Position numbers and translations under genes: made by a program | The notes under the pieces: generated by a model | Seen by the model: only the letters and a program-made list of their open reading frames with translations | Databases searched by the model: none | What the model was told of the DNA's origin: nothing | Shown: in pieces, positions 43,649 to 55,081 of the stretch | How the letters are laid out: the number at the start of each line of letters is the position of its first letter | Position numbering within the stretch: position 1 is the stretch's first letter | From: Streptomyces sp. TRM49041 | GTDB taxonomy: Bacteria; Actinomycetota; Actinomycetes; Streptomycetales; Streptomycetaceae | DNA length: 64,000 nt | Direction: 5' to 3' | NCBI RefSeq assembly: GCF_008271805.1 | Contig: NZ_VSRY01000065.1 | Span: 1-64,000 of the forward strand

Positions 43649-45408
43649 GGGCGTACCTCCGCCAGCTTGGCGAGCATCGCGTCCCGCCGCGCGGCCACCC
43701 CGGCGGCGTCGTGCGGGCCGGTGTCCTCGCGGGCGCGCAGCAGCGGACCGAAATCGGCCTCCTCGACCGAGGCGGCCGGGACGCCGGAGTCGACCAGTTC
43801 GCGGCAGCGGTCGGCGACCGTGAGGACGGCGTCGGCCAGTGCCGCCGTCTTCTCCGGCCCGCAGTACGCGTCCTGCTCGGACAGCGCGCTCTGCTGCAGC
43901 ACTCCCTCGCGGACCAACCGTCCTGCCAGCACGCTGACACGTTCCCTCGCGGGGAGGGCGGCGATACCGATAAGGTCCACCAGATCGGCCAGCCGGTCCG
44001 CCTCCGCCAGCACCGCTCCCACCCGTTCGCGGCGCCGTGCCCACTCCGGGTCGCCGCCCGCGCGGTATCCGGCGGCCAGGCGCGGTACGTCCCGGGAGAA
44101 CGAGCCCGCCCAGGAGATCGCCGGGTAGTGGCGGGCGTAGGCGAGGTCGCGGTCGAGTGTCCACAGGCAGCGGACGAAGCGTTCGGTGTGCGCCGTCACC
44201 GGTTCGGTCATGTCCCCGCCCGGCGGCGACACCGCGCCGATCACGGTCACCGATCCGCGGCCGCCGCCGAGGGCGGTCACGGCGGCGGCCCGCTCGTAGA
44301 AGGCCGCGACGGCGGAGGCCAGCCCGGCCGGGTAGCCCTCCTCCGCGGGCAGCGCGCCGGTGCGGGAGGCGAACTCGCGCAGCGCCTCGGCCCACCGGGA
44401 GGTCGAGTCGGCGATGACGACCACGTCCAGTCCCATGTCCCGGAAGTACTCGGCGACCGTCATCCCGGTGTACACGCTCGCCTCGCGGGCCATCATCGGC
44501 ATGTTGGAGGTGTTGGCGATCGTCACGGTGCGGTCCGCGAGGCGTCCGCCCGTGCGCGGGTCCTGGAGCTCCGCCAGTTCGCGGATGACATCGGCCATCT
44601 CGTTGCCGCGCTCCCCGCAGCCGACGTAGACGATGACGTCCGCGTCGCACCACTTGGCGATCTGCTGCAGCAGCACCGTCTTGCCGGTCCCGAAACCGCC
44701 CGGCACCGCCACCGTGCTGCCGCGGGCCACGGGGAAGAGCAGGTCGACCACGCGCTGGCCGGTGTTCAGCGGCCGGTGGGTGTCGACCCGCTCCCGCACC
44801 GGGCGTGCGCGGCGCACCGGCCACAGGGCGCCGATCGTCACATCCGTTCCGCCCACCACACCCACCACAGCCTCGTCGGGACGGTCCCCGGCCGCGGCGA
44901 GCTCCCGCACCCTTCCCCCGCCGCCGGGCGGCACGAGGACCTTCACCCGTACCGGCCCGGCGTCGCGGATCTCCCCGAGGGCCTGTCCCTCGGCCACCGT
45001 CTCCCCCTCGGCCACCGACGGGGAGAACGACCAGCTGCGTTCCTCGGCGGCGTCCCCCAGCTCGCCGGGCCACAGCCACTCGCCGGCACCGGCCAGGGGG
45101 CGCAGCAGACCGTCGAAGATCCCGCCCAGCAGATGAGGCCCGAGCCGCACCGACAGGGGACGGCCGCGGGGCAGCGCCGTCTGCCCCGGAGCCAGCCCGC
45201 CGGTGTACTCGTACGCCTGGACGGTGACCACGTCCTCCTTGATGGCGACGACCTCCCCGGGCAGCGCCGCGGGGCCGATCGAGACCAGGTCGTGCATCGC
45301 GACGCCGCCCACGTATTCCATCTCGACCAGCGGTCCGGTGACGCGCAGGATCCGGGAGACCGGCTGCCGGGCCGCCGGCCGCCGGCTCCCTCCGGAGGAT
45401 TCCGTCAC
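43645..45408 (-). CDS. atpA: V/A-type ATPase catalytic subunit A
   Basis: 587 residues. Walker A is GGFGTGKT; the catalytic glutamate region is CGERGNEMADVI; the large insertion typical of V/A-type A subunits (about residues 110-200, SWSFSPSVAEGETVAEGQAL) is present; DSTSRWAEALREFASRTGAL is the conserved region. Hydrolyses or makes ATP. GTG start at 45408 overlaps the subunit E stop (GTGA). Confidence 0.95.
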   Translation of the reverse strand: MTESSGGSRRPAARQPVSRILRVTGPLVEMEYVGGVAMHDLVSIGPAALPGEVVAIKEDVVTVQAYEYTGGLAPGQTALPRGRPLSVRLGPHLLGGIFDGLLRPLAGAGEWLWPGELGDAAEERSWSFSPSVAEGETVAEGQALGEIRDAGPVRVKVLVPPGGGGRVRELAAAGDRPDEAVVGVVGGTDVTIGALWPVRRARPVRERVDTHRPLNTGQRVVDLLFPVARGSTVAVPGGFGTGKTVLLQQIAKWCDADVIVYVGCGERGNEMADVIRELAELQDPRTGGRLADRTVTIANTSNMPMMAREASVYTGMTVAEYFRDMGLDVVVIADSTSRWAEALREFASRTGALPAEEGYPAGLASAVAAFYERAAAVTALGGGRGSVTVIGAVSPPGGDMTEPVTAHTERFVRCLWTLDRDLAYARHYPAISWAGSFSRDVPRLAAGYRAGGDPEWARRRERVGAVLAEADRLADLVDLIGIAALPARERVSVLAGRLVREGVLQQSALSEQDAYCGPEKTAALADAVLTVADRCRELVDSGVPAASVEEADFGPLLRAREDTGPHDAAGVAARRDAMLAKLAEVRP

Positions 45409-45928
45409 GGCTCCCACAGGCTCCGCACCTCCGCTCCCATGCGGTCCAGCGCGCGGTCGGCCAGCGCGGCGGGCGAGAGGTCGACCCGCCGCCCCGGGGC
45501 CCGGGCCTCCACGCCGCCCTCGGGGAGCGCGGTCACCTCGCTGTCGGGGCCGAGAAGAACACGGGCCCGGTGCTCCAGCCGCGCCCGCAGGGACGCATGG
45601 CCGTCGCCCCGGCACAGGGCCCCGACCTGTTCGGCGGCCTGGCGACGCAGCTCCTCGTACGATTCCCGGCGGGCGGCGAGCGTGCGGGACCTCGCCTCCC
45701 GCCGGGCCCTGACGAGGCGGTCACGGGCAGCGGCCGAGCCGTCTGCCTCGCCTTGCCGCCGGGCCTCGTCGAGGGTCGTCCGGGCGTCGGCGCGGGCGCG
45801 GTCCAGCACCGCGGCGGCCTCCGCCTCGGTACGGGCGAGGAGCGCCTCCGCGTCGGTCCGAGCGGCTCGAACGAGCTCCGCCCGTACCGGCGCGAGCACA
45901 TCCGTCGTCCGCTGGGCGGCGGGGTCCC

Positions 45929-45932
<4 letters not shown>
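45405..45932 (-). CDS. atpE: V/A-type ATPase subunit E (peripheral stalk)
   Basis: 175 residues: an N-terminal Ala/Arg/Glu coiled coil (EALLARTEAEAAAVLDRARA) and a compact C-terminal domain (VTALPEGGVEARAPGRRVDL, ALADRALDRMGAEVRSLWE). Forms the stator with the G/H subunit. ATG overlaps the subunit F stop by four bases. Confidence 0.82.
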
Positions 45933-48069
<2,137 letters not shown>

Positions 48070-48083
<14 letters not shown>

Positions 48084-49050
48084 CGAGCACCTCCGCCGGC
48101 CCGTTGCCCGCGCCGCCGCCCCGGGCGGCCAGTTCCAGCGCGCCGCGGGTCCGCCACGCGTCGGCGGACAGCAGCGCTACGGCTCCCACCACCGGCTGCG
48201 GGCCGAAGCGGGACCGGCGCAGCAGTTCCCGGCCGTCCCGCTCGACCGCGTCCCACCAACGTGCCTCCGCCCGCCACAGGTCCGTCGCGGTGTCGATGTC
48301 TTCCAGCAGCCACCTGGCGACTTCCGGCAGCGCCTGCCGGAACTCGGCGTACGACCCCGCGCCCACCGCCCGGAGGCCCAGCAGACGGGCCGCCCGATGG
48401 GCGGAGACATCCGGCACCCGGCGCCCGACGACGAACACCTCGCGGCCCAGCAGCAGGGCGAGCCTGGCAGCGGCCCAGCGCGCCGCGTCGGGGACGGCGG
48501 TGGCGAGCCGTACGGCGGCGGCGATCCGCATGCCCGTGGCGACCGCCGCCGGGGAGTCGGCCCCCGGGTCGCCCCAGACGGAGGCCGCCAGCGCGAGGCG
48601 CAGCTCCGACGGCGTACGGGTGCGGGCGAGCCGTGTCCAGGCGATCGCCAGCGCGCCCAGCCGGTAGGGCGGGGGGCGGCGGCCCGCGCCCGGGCCTGGC
48701 TCGTCGCTCGAAGCGGGTGTCGGCCCCTCGGCCGACAGCGCACGCAGATGGTGCTCGGTGTTGGAGATCTCGAATCCGGCTGCGAGCGCCCGGACGGCAT
48801 CGGCGCCGGTGGCCGGCAGCCAGCCGGCGAGGACGCGGAGGTGCCACAGCAGCGCCGCCGAGACCGCCCGCTCGGCCTCGGCCGGGGTGACGCCCGGGGT
48901 GACGTCCCGGCGGTACGCGGTCGCCGCCAGGTAGCGCAGGGCCTCGTCGAGCGTCCGGGAGGCGGCCACCTCCCCGACTCCCTCGGCGCCGAGGCGCCTC
49001 GTCCCCAAGGCCCGTGCCCTGGTCACTCCGGCCACCCATCCCGCGCCCAT
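48070..49050 (-). CDS. atpC: V/A-type ATPase subunit C (AC39/V0D)
   Basis: 326 residues, all-helical: RTLDEALRYLAATAYRRDVT, AVSAALLWHLRVLAGWLPAT and a repeated three-lobed pattern with FEISNTEHHLRALS and DIDTATDLWRAEARWWDAVE. It bridges rotor and c-ring. ATG overlaps the upstream gene's stop by one base (TGATG). Confidence 0.82.
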
Positions 49051-49553
49051 CAGGGACCGCCTTCCTGTGGCCTGTCCCGGAGGCCGGGCGAGCGCCGGCC
49101 GTCAGGGGGTGCGGGTGGTGCCTCGTCGGCCCTCAGATCCTCCCGTACCAGCGCGAGCACACGCTCGACCAGCACCGGCGTACGGGCCCGGCCACGATCC
49201 CGTACCGCGAGCGCCTCGCGTTCGGCTGCGGCGAGCAGCGCCGACGCCTCGTCCTGGGCCGCACGCAGCACCCGCTCGGCGGTGCGCGTCCGGACCCGGC
49301 GGGCTTCCTCACGCGCCTCGGCCGCGATCGCCTCGGCCTGTCGCTCGGCTTCGTGGCGGAGTGACGCGGCGGCGGCATCGGCGCGTTCGCGTATGGCCCG
49401 AGCCTCCGCCTCCGCCTGCTCCAGCCGGCTCAGGGGCGGTGCGAGTTCCGCACGGAGTTCGGCGGAGCGGTCCGTGGGCACGCCACCCGGCGCTGCCCGG
49501 CCCGGCGAGGCAGCAGGCCGGAAACGTGCCAGGAAGTCCCGGAAACCCGTCAA
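49050..49553 (-). CDS. atpH: V/A-type ATPase subunit G/H (peripheral stalk), TTG start
   Basis: 167 residues, mostly a coiled coil rich in Ala/Glu/Arg (AEARAIRERADAAAASLRHE, AIAAEAREEARRVRTRTAER). The TTG at 49553 is chosen because GGAGGAG lies directly before it and the frame upstream reads as leader; an ATG at 49700 would add 49 non-helical residues. First gene of the operon; the promoter should lie in 49554-49737, which holds CGGACCGTCCG at 49704-49714. Confidence 0.75.
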   Translation of the reverse strand: MTGFRDFLARFRPAASPGRAAPGGVPTDRSAELRAELAPPLSRLEQAEAEARAIRERADAAAASLRHEAERQAEAIAAEAREEARRVRTRTAERVLRAAQDEASALLAAAEREALAVRDRGRARTPVLVERVLALVREDLRADEAPPAPPDGRRSPGLRDRPQEGGP

Positions 49554-49737
49554 GAACTCTCCTCCAAGGTGGGCCCAGGCCCCGCTTCCCAGTCTCCCCG
49601 CCCGGCGGTGACATGTCGCGCCGCGGTCCCGGAGCCGGGGGCCGCCCGCCTCTCGCGTGCCCCGCATCGCTCGGTGCGCGGCCCGGGTGCCCATGGTCAC
49701 GGACCGTCCGGGGTGAGGGGGTGGCGTCGAACCGGGA

Positions 49738-51339
49738 TCACGGCCGGACGGGTGGTGGTGCCGCCGCGCCGATCAGTGACAGCCAGCCGGTCAGCCCGGC
49801 AGGGTCGGTCGTCCCGCTCCGGAAACCGACATGCCCGTCCGGACGGACGGCCACCAGCCCACGACCAGGGCTGTTGGCCAGCCGCAGGACGCTGACCAGG
49901 GGACCGGGCACCGCGTCGGGCAGCGGGTCGGCGTCGCGCTGCAGCAGCAGGTGCACACCCGGCCGGTCCAGCAGTCGATGCAGCCGCTCGGGAGGCCCTC
50001 CGACGCTGACGGTCGCGTCGGGCAGGCGGTCTCCGGGACGAGGAGCGCCACGCAGGCGCGGTGTTCCCTCCACCGACAGGGGGCTGCCCCGGTAGTTCAC
50101 CCGCAGCTGGGAGATGATGCGGACGGCCTCGGCGACCAGCCGTCGCCGGTTCAGGAGGGCGGGTACGGCCGGGGCCGCGCGCGGAGCGGCAACCGCGCGC
50201 AGCCATGAGGGGATCCGTCCGGTCGACGCCTCCGCCCAGAACGCCGTGTGAGTGAGGATCACCCGGCGGTGGGCAGCCGCCCTGCGCTCCCCGTCGTAGG
50301 AGTCGAGCAGTACGTCGGCACCGGGCCACTCCGTGGACTCGCCTCTGGAGCCGCCCGCCGCGAAGCCGAGCTTCCAGCCGAGGTTCACCGCGTCCTGGAT
50401 ACCGGCGTTCATGCCCTGGCCGGTGGCCGGTGAGTAGTTGTGAGCCGCGTCCCCCGCGAGGAAGAGCCGCCCCCGGCGGAACGGCCGGGCGAGACGGCAC
50501 TGCAGCGGCACCCGCGCGGACCAGGCGAGACGCTCGATCCGCGCCTGAAGGCCCGCGTCGCTCAGAAGGCTCTGGAGTTCGGCTGCCGGGACGGCGGACC
50601 CCGGCTGGCCGAAGTCCCGCCCGGACTCGCCGGCGGACGCCCGCGTGGCCAGCAGTCGCCAGGTGGCCTGCTCTCCGAGCGGGAAGAGGAACAACAGCCC
50701 TTGGCGCCCCGCGAACACCTGAGCACCGGAAGGACCGGAGAGCTCATCGAGGGCGCCGAGGCCGAGGCCGGAGTCCAGGTCCAGGTCGGCGAGGACCACC
50801 TCTACGGCGTAGGGCCTGCCGTGCCAACCGATGCCTGCACAGCCCCGCACGGTACTGGCCGGGCCGTCGCAGCCCACGACGAAGGGACAGCGGACTTCCT
50901 CAAGGCCCTGCCGCGACCGCAGCACGGCCGATGCGCTGTGCCCGTCGTCGCGGGCCGCGATCAGCTCGGTTCCTCGTTCCACCGTCACCCCGCGGTCGGC
51001 GAGCGCCTGCGTCAGCACTCTTTCCACGTCCATCTGCCGCAGGAGCGACAGATGAGGGAACGCCGTGTCGGACAGCGCGAGGTCCGCGAGCCCGGTTTCG
51101 ACGACGCGCGAGCCCAGATGCAGGCGGGCCGTCGGGGCGTTGTCCGCCGACTCCAGCAGGGCGTCCGTAACGCCGAGCGGGTAAAGGACTTCCAGGGTGC
51201 GCGGGTGCAGGATGAGCGCACGGGAGGGGCGGAACGGATCGGTACGCCGCTCGACGACCCGGACCCGTGCTCCGTGGGCGTGGGCCTGTAGCGCGAGGGT
51301 GAGGCCGGTCGTGCCGGCCCCGACGACCAGGACGTCCAT
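49738..51339 (-). CDS. FAD-dependent aromatic monooxygenase (PHBH family)
   Basis: 533 residues. GAGTTGLTLALQ (FAD), DG motif VVGCDGPASTVRG, and LAGDAAHNYSPATGQGMNAG with QDAVNLGWKL. RQMDVERVLTQAL and the C-terminal thioredoxin-like domain (HLLLQRDADPLPD) match phenol/polyketide hydroxylases such as PgaE/MhpA-like enzymes. Substrate unknown. Starts eight bases after the upstream gene, so likely one transcript with it. Confidence 0.9.
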   Translation of the reverse strand: MDVLVVGAGTTGLTLALQAHAHGARVRVVERRTDPFRPSRALILHPRTLEVLYPLGVTDALLESADNAPTARLHLGSRVVETGLADLALSDTAFPHLSLLRQMDVERVLTQALADRGVTVERGTELIAARDDGHSASAVLRSRQGLEEVRCPFVVGCDGPASTVRGCAGIGWHGRPYAVEVVLADLDLDSGLGLGALDELSGPSGAQVFAGRQGLLFLFPLGEQATWRLLATRASAGESGRDFGQPGSAVPAAELQSLLSDAGLQARIERLAWSARVPLQCRLARPFRRGRLFLAGDAAHNYSPATGQGMNAGIQDAVNLGWKLGFAAGGSRGESTEWPGADVLLDSYDGERRAAAHRRVILTHTAFWAEASTGRIPSWLRAVAAPRAAPAVPALLNRRRLVAEAVRIISQLRVNYRGSPLSVEGTPRLRGAPRPGDRLPDATVSVGGPPERLHRLLDRPGVHLLLQRDADPLPDAVPGPLVSVLRLANSPGRGLVAVRPDGHVGFRSGTTDPAGLTGWLSLIGAAAPPPVRP

Positions 51340-51347
51340 GGCTGTCC

Positions 51348-51914
51348 TCACATCCCCGCCCGGATGCGCCACCAGGCCGCGGGATCGTGCGGCGCATGCC
51401 GCTCGACCAGCTCCGGGTCTGCGATCATGTCGTCGCGGCGCAGTCCGGGCACGACGGCATAGCCGATCGAACCGGGTACGCTGACCAGCGCCAGAACCCG
51501 CCACAGAGAACGCGCGTAGCGTTCGGCGAGCCGAGGGTCGTTCCACTCGTACACGCCGCGGTAGCGGTCGCGCTCGTCGTCGGCCAGCCACAGCTTCGAG
51601 GCGAAACCGGGGAAGCCGACGAACAGCGGGGTGTTCAGCAGGCTCTCCGCACGGAACAGCGCGTGCGCTGGCCCGCGTACCAGGCGCAGGCGGAATGTGA
51701 CCACCAGCGTGCACGGGCTCTTCGCCAAGCCGGAGCCCAGACGGGTCTCCCGGTACACCCGGGCCGAGGTGCCGTCGGCGAAGCCGAGCCGATTTCCCAC
51801 GCGTTCTTTCGGCAGGCGGACCCGGTGCCGGGCGAGCAGCGGGAACGTGGTGAGGAAACACGCGGCTACGGCCCGCCATGCCTGCACACGAGCGAGCGGT
51901 CCCTGTTCACCCAT
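51348..51914 (-). CDS. Conserved-looking hypothetical, partner of FAD monooxygenase
   Basis: 188 residues, not recognised. WRAVAACFLTTFPLLARHRV near the start, RLVRGPAHALFRAESLLNTP, FPGFASKLWLADDERDRYRG, EWNDPRLAERYARSLWRVLA, and VERHAPHDPAAWWRIRAGM at the end. One weak hydrophobic stretch, no catalytic signature. The GFxSKLWL.DD...YRGVYEW pattern suggests a ligand-pocket fold. AGGAGG precedes the ATG. Gap to the monooxygenase of eight bases; the pair probably oxidises one small molecule. Confidence 0.7.
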   Translation of the reverse strand: MGEQGPLARVQAWRAVAACFLTTFPLLARHRVRLPKERVGNRLGFADGTSARVYRETRLGSGLAKSPCTLVVTFRLRLVRGPAHALFRAESLLNTPLFVGFPGFASKLWLADDERDRYRGVYEWNDPRLAERYARSLWRVLALVSVPGSIGYAVVPGLRRDDMIADPELVERHAPHDPAAWWRIRAGM

Positions 51915-52390
51915 GGTGGCCTCCTCCTGAGGAGCCGTTGTGGGCGCAGGCTGCCCGGTCCTGCCTTGCCTGCCGGGCCCGGACTGTCCCGTACAACCCA
52001 CCATGAGGGAAGCGGCCACGTCCCGCGAAACATCGGGCGCGGGCCCGGCGGTCAGCGGGCGTCTCCGCTTCCGCCGCCGGCCCCGGACGTCGCCGCGGCC
52101 GGGCGCGAGTCGCGCGACGGCGCACACGGTCCCGGCTCGGGCGAGTCCCGGCCGCCTGGTGCACGGCTTCGCCGGAGGGCTGGGGAGTCGTCGACGGGGT
52201 GAGGCGCGTCCCGGGCTTCGTGGGGAGGGGACGCGGACTCTCGACGGTACGCCGGTGACAGCCGCGCGGAACCCAGCCGGCCGCCGGGAAGGCCGGTGTG
52301 GACGTCCATGCGACGCCAGGTGCGCAAGGGCCCCTGACGCCGGTGTGCGATGCCCTGTCCGGATACCTGCCCCGGAACAACACTGTGCTG
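51915..52390. other. 476-base region without a gene
   Basis: Leader of the monooxygenase pair plus the tail of the CPBP gene. Several open frames in both directions but all are Arg/Pro-rich shadows without family motifs. GGGCCCGGACTGTCCCG at about 51977-51994 is a partial dyad. Nothing else recognised. Confidence 0.5.
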
Positions 52391-53164
52391 TCAGCCGGTA
52401 TCGGACGGCGACAGTGCGCGTTCCCGGGTGCGTATCCGGACGAGCGCCACGCCGTAGCCGGTCAGCGCGAGGAGGCGGAAGGCCTCCCACCAGATCGGGA
52501 GCTCACCTGGGCTGTTGGAATTGATCCAGTTGCTCAGAGCGTGCAGAAGAGCCAGCGGCCAGATCGAGACGGTATGGAGGCGCAACGCCGCCAGCAGGAA
52601 TCCGAAGACGGAGGCGTGCAGCACCTGGAACGCCATGTACTCGGGCGACCGGCCGAAGACCAGCCCGGAGAGGACATGCCCGAGGCCGAACAGCAGGCCG
52701 ACCCAGAGGGTTAGTCGCCATGGTGACATCGCGCGCAGAAGCTCCTGCATGACGCCGCGCGAGTACAGTTCTTCGCTGATCCCGACGGACAGCATCAGCA
52801 GCGCACTTGCCGCCAGCGCACTCGCCGGGCCGACGACGCCCCGTGTCAGCTCCAGGCAGACCACGACGTATGCCGGTAGCAGGAGCCCTGGGCGACGTGG
52901 CCACACAGTCGCCAGCCAGGGGGACCGCCACCATCGGAAGCGCATCACCACCGCCAACGGGACGACGCAGGCGGCCAGGTTGACCAGGACCGGACCGGCG
53001 AAACCGATCGAAGGGAGGGTGAACGCAACGGCGAACAGAGCCAGATGCCACCCTACGTTCACGCTGATGGCGGCCAAGAGGGGGAACCGCACCGGAAAGT
53101 TGTCTGCTGAGGCCACGAGGGGACAGTGTGCCTCACTCGTTCGGCCTGGCAAGACGGTGGGCAC
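52391..53164 (-). CDS. CPBP-family intramembrane protease
   Basis: About 257 residues with six to seven membrane helices. Catalytic motifs of the Rce1/CPBP fold: GISEELYSRGVMQE (EExxxR), GLLFGLGHVLSG (FxxxH) and LALLHALSNWINS (HxxxN). Possibly processes prenylated or bacteriocin-like peptides; substrate unknown. Start is uncertain: GTG 53164 gives the longest frame, but the first helix begins at about residue 27 (PLLAAISVNVGWHLALFAVA), so a shorter start is possible. Confidence 0.85.
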   Translation of the reverse strand: MPTVLPGRTSEAHCPLVASADNFPVRFPLLAAISVNVGWHLALFAVAFTLPSIGFAGPVLVNLAACVVPLAVVMRFRWWRSPWLATVWPRRPGLLLPAYVVVCLELTRGVVGPASALAASALLMLSVGISEELYSRGVMQELLRAMSPWRLTLWVGLLFGLGHVLSGLVFGRSPEYMAFQVLHASVFGFLLAALRLHTVSIWPLALLHALSNWINSNSPGELPIWWEAFRLLALTGYGVALVRIRTRERALSPSDTG

Positions 53165-53266
53165 CTCTGCCAGGTGCTTGCCGAACGTGTCAGGCCGTCG
53201 TCCGACGAGCGGACTCGTGGGAGCCGTCTGTCACGGAGGGCCGGACGGGTGAGCGCCGGGGAGCCG

Positions 53267-53539
53267 TCACCTGCGCCGGCCGCGCAGGAACAGCGCCCCG
53301 CACAGCCCGCCGATCACGAACATGGCGATGAGAGCCACGTACAGCGGCATCGTGACGACGGGCACGAGCAGCCGGATCTCCACCTGGCCGGTGTTCTCGG
53401 CGATGAAGATGACGGCGAGCGCGGCCAGCACCAACGCGATGATCCGGTTCGGTGTCATCAGCCCGCCGGGACCGGACGTCTTCCGTGTGCCGGCCCTCTT
53501 GGTGCCGCCGGCCGGACGTCGGCTGTCTCTTGAGCTCAT
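53267..53539 (-). CDS. LapA-domain (DUF1049) small membrane protein
   Basis: 90 residues from the ATG at 53539 (107 if the ATG at 53590 is used). A basic N-terminal tail, two helices (RIIALVLAALAVIFIAENTG and LYVALIAMFVIGGLCGALFL) and RGRRR tail. FIAENTGQVEIRLLVPVVTM is the family signature. LapA/YciS proteins assist lipid homeostasis in Gram-negatives; role in actinobacteria unknown. Confidence 0.8.
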   Translation of the reverse strand: MSSRDSRRPAGGTKRAGTRKTSGPGGLMTPNRIIALVLAALAVIFIAENTGQVEIRLLVPVVTMPLYVALIAMFVIGGLCGALFLRGRRR

Positions 53540-53764
53540 GGCACCAGGATTCGCCGGTTCGCCCGGTGACGCTCCGGTGGACTGCGTCATCCGGGTGATC
53601 CGGGTCGGCCGTGCAGTGGCTCTGCGGTGGTGTGCTCGCCCTGTACGACCGTGTCGGTGACGTCGCGGTCGTGAAGGCCGGCCGTCGGCGAAGGTGCCGG
53701 CCAGGCCCGCACGGCCCCGGGCCCGGCCGGAGGGGATCGGCCCGAGTACCCGTGCCGAGTGACG

Positions 53765-54649
53765 TCACGGGTGCCCCTCGGGCCGCCAGGGTGCGGCGGC
53801 CGTGTCCGTCGGGGACGCTGGGCGGGACTCGTACAGCACCGTGTGGAAGCGTCCCGCCGACTCGCGTCCTTCGGGGTCGGCCCCCAGCGCGCGGACCGCT
53901 TCGATTGCGTACTGCCGTTCGCGCGCGTCCGTGAACAGCCGTTGCGGGTAGGTGCGGGTGGGGTCGGAGGTGGTGCGAAGGCCGTGTGCGGCGAGTGCGT
54001 CGGCGATGTCCGCGTACGACACGGTGCGCAGCACGAACGCGCTCACCCACAGCGGCCTCCGGGCCGCGCCCAGCAGCGCGTCGAAGGTGCGGCGGGTGAG
54101 GTAGCTGCCGCCGCCGGTGATGGTGATGAGGCCGACGTCCGCCATGGCACGGCCCAGGCCGGGGCCGGGGGAGGGTTCCTGTTCGAGGTTGTCGGTGAAG
54201 GCGGCGTCGAGCAGCCCTACCGCCCGGGCGTAGCGCACGGCCCGTGCCGCGACGTCCAGGCCGATGACCGGGGCGGCGTCCGGGCGGCGGTGCTCGGCGT
54301 AGAAGGCTTTGTCCCAGGCCGTCAGTTCCCCGGTCGACAGCCGCCGCGCCTCTGGGCTCGTGTAGTGCGCGTACAGGTCGGCCAGGGTGAGGTCGTGGTT
54401 GAGCAGGGCGGCGTTGATGCCGTAGGAGCAGCAGGCGTCCAGTACGACGGGCGACCCCTCGGCGCCGTCGGTGGTGGCTGCGCGTTCGGCGGCGGCGCGC
54501 CGGAAGACGGCCTGCGCGTGGTGTGGGATCTCGTACTCCAGCGGGGAGAGGCGCGCGTAGTACGCCCTCGGGTCCGGCTGGTCGTATATGTCGTCGAACC
54601 GCGACTTGCCACTCGCGGTCGAGTCGGGACCGTCCGTGCCGGCGGGCAT
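53765..54649 (-). CDS. Putative class I SAM-dependent methyltransferase
   Basis: 294 residues. VVLDACCSYGINAALLNHDL is a modified SAM-binding loop (D-x-C-C-x-x-G instead of D-x-G-x-G-x-G); PVIGLDVAARAVRYARAVGL fits the acidic loop II, and DVGLITITGGGSYL the post-II strand. DIYDQPDPRAYYARLSPLEY at the start is typical of a group I know only as hypothetical. Substrate unknown. AGAGG before the ATG. The 258 bases upstream, to the next gene, hold nothing else. Confidence 0.7.
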   Translation of the reverse strand: MPAGTDGPDSTASGKSRFDDIYDQPDPRAYYARLSPLEYEIPHHAQAVFRRAAAERAATTDGAEGSPVVLDACCSYGINAALLNHDLTLADLYAHYTSPEARRLSTGELTAWDKAFYAEHRRPDAAPVIGLDVAARAVRYARAVGLLDAAFTDNLEQEPSPGPGLGRAMADVGLITITGGGSYLTRRTFDALLGAARRPLWVSAFVLRTVSYADIADALAAHGLRTTSDPTRTYPQRLFTDARERQYAIEAVRALGADPEGRESAGRFHTVLYESRPASPTDTAAAPWRPEGHP

Positions 54650-54907
54650 GGCGTCTTCCTCTCGCTCGGTGACAACTCATGGCCTCCCCACCATGATGTC
54701 CACGGCCGACCCGCCCACGTCCAGGGCGCCCCCGGCCCGCCTCCGGGGCCCGGACATTCGGGGCGCGGGCCCCGGCAGGCGGCCGGGAGCCGCGAGGTCA
54801 GACTGTGACATTGCGGACAGAGCCTTGGTCTCTGCCGTGTACGTCCGCATATGCTCGCCGCGGCGGGCGGGCTCAGGCGGAGCCGCCCACGACGGAGCGT
54901 GGTTCCC

Positions 54908-55045
54908 ATGAGTCAGCAGCACGTACACGTGCGTGTACGCCGGGACATGGCCGTATCGGACGACGGCGAGCTGGTCGAGCGGTACGCCTGCCGGTGCGGT
55001 GCCTCCTGGACGAAGACGTACGGGGCTCCCCCCGGGCCGGAGTGA
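54908..55045 (+). CDS. Small zinc-ribbon-like protein
   Basis: 45 residues: MSQQHVHVRVRRDMAVSDDG, then RYACRCGASWTKTYGAPPGP. The CxC pair could be half of a zinc site. Good codon bias for its size, weak ribosome site. It lies in the space between two leftward genes. It might be a real small ORF or chance; homologues would decide. Confidence 0.5.
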   Translation: MSQQHVHVRVRRDMAVSDDGELVERYACRCGASWTKTYGAPPGPE

Positions 55046-55081
55046 CAGCCAACCCGCGGGCCCGGGGCCGTACCTGCGCGG

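Noticed and set aside
51977..51994. Partial dyad as a DevR/OsdR site
   Set aside because: Arms do not match symmetrically and I cannot recall the consensus exactly enough.
53611..54808. Rightward frame of 349 residues opposite the methyltransferase gene
   Set aside because: Antisense shadow; Gly/Arg/Val low complexity.
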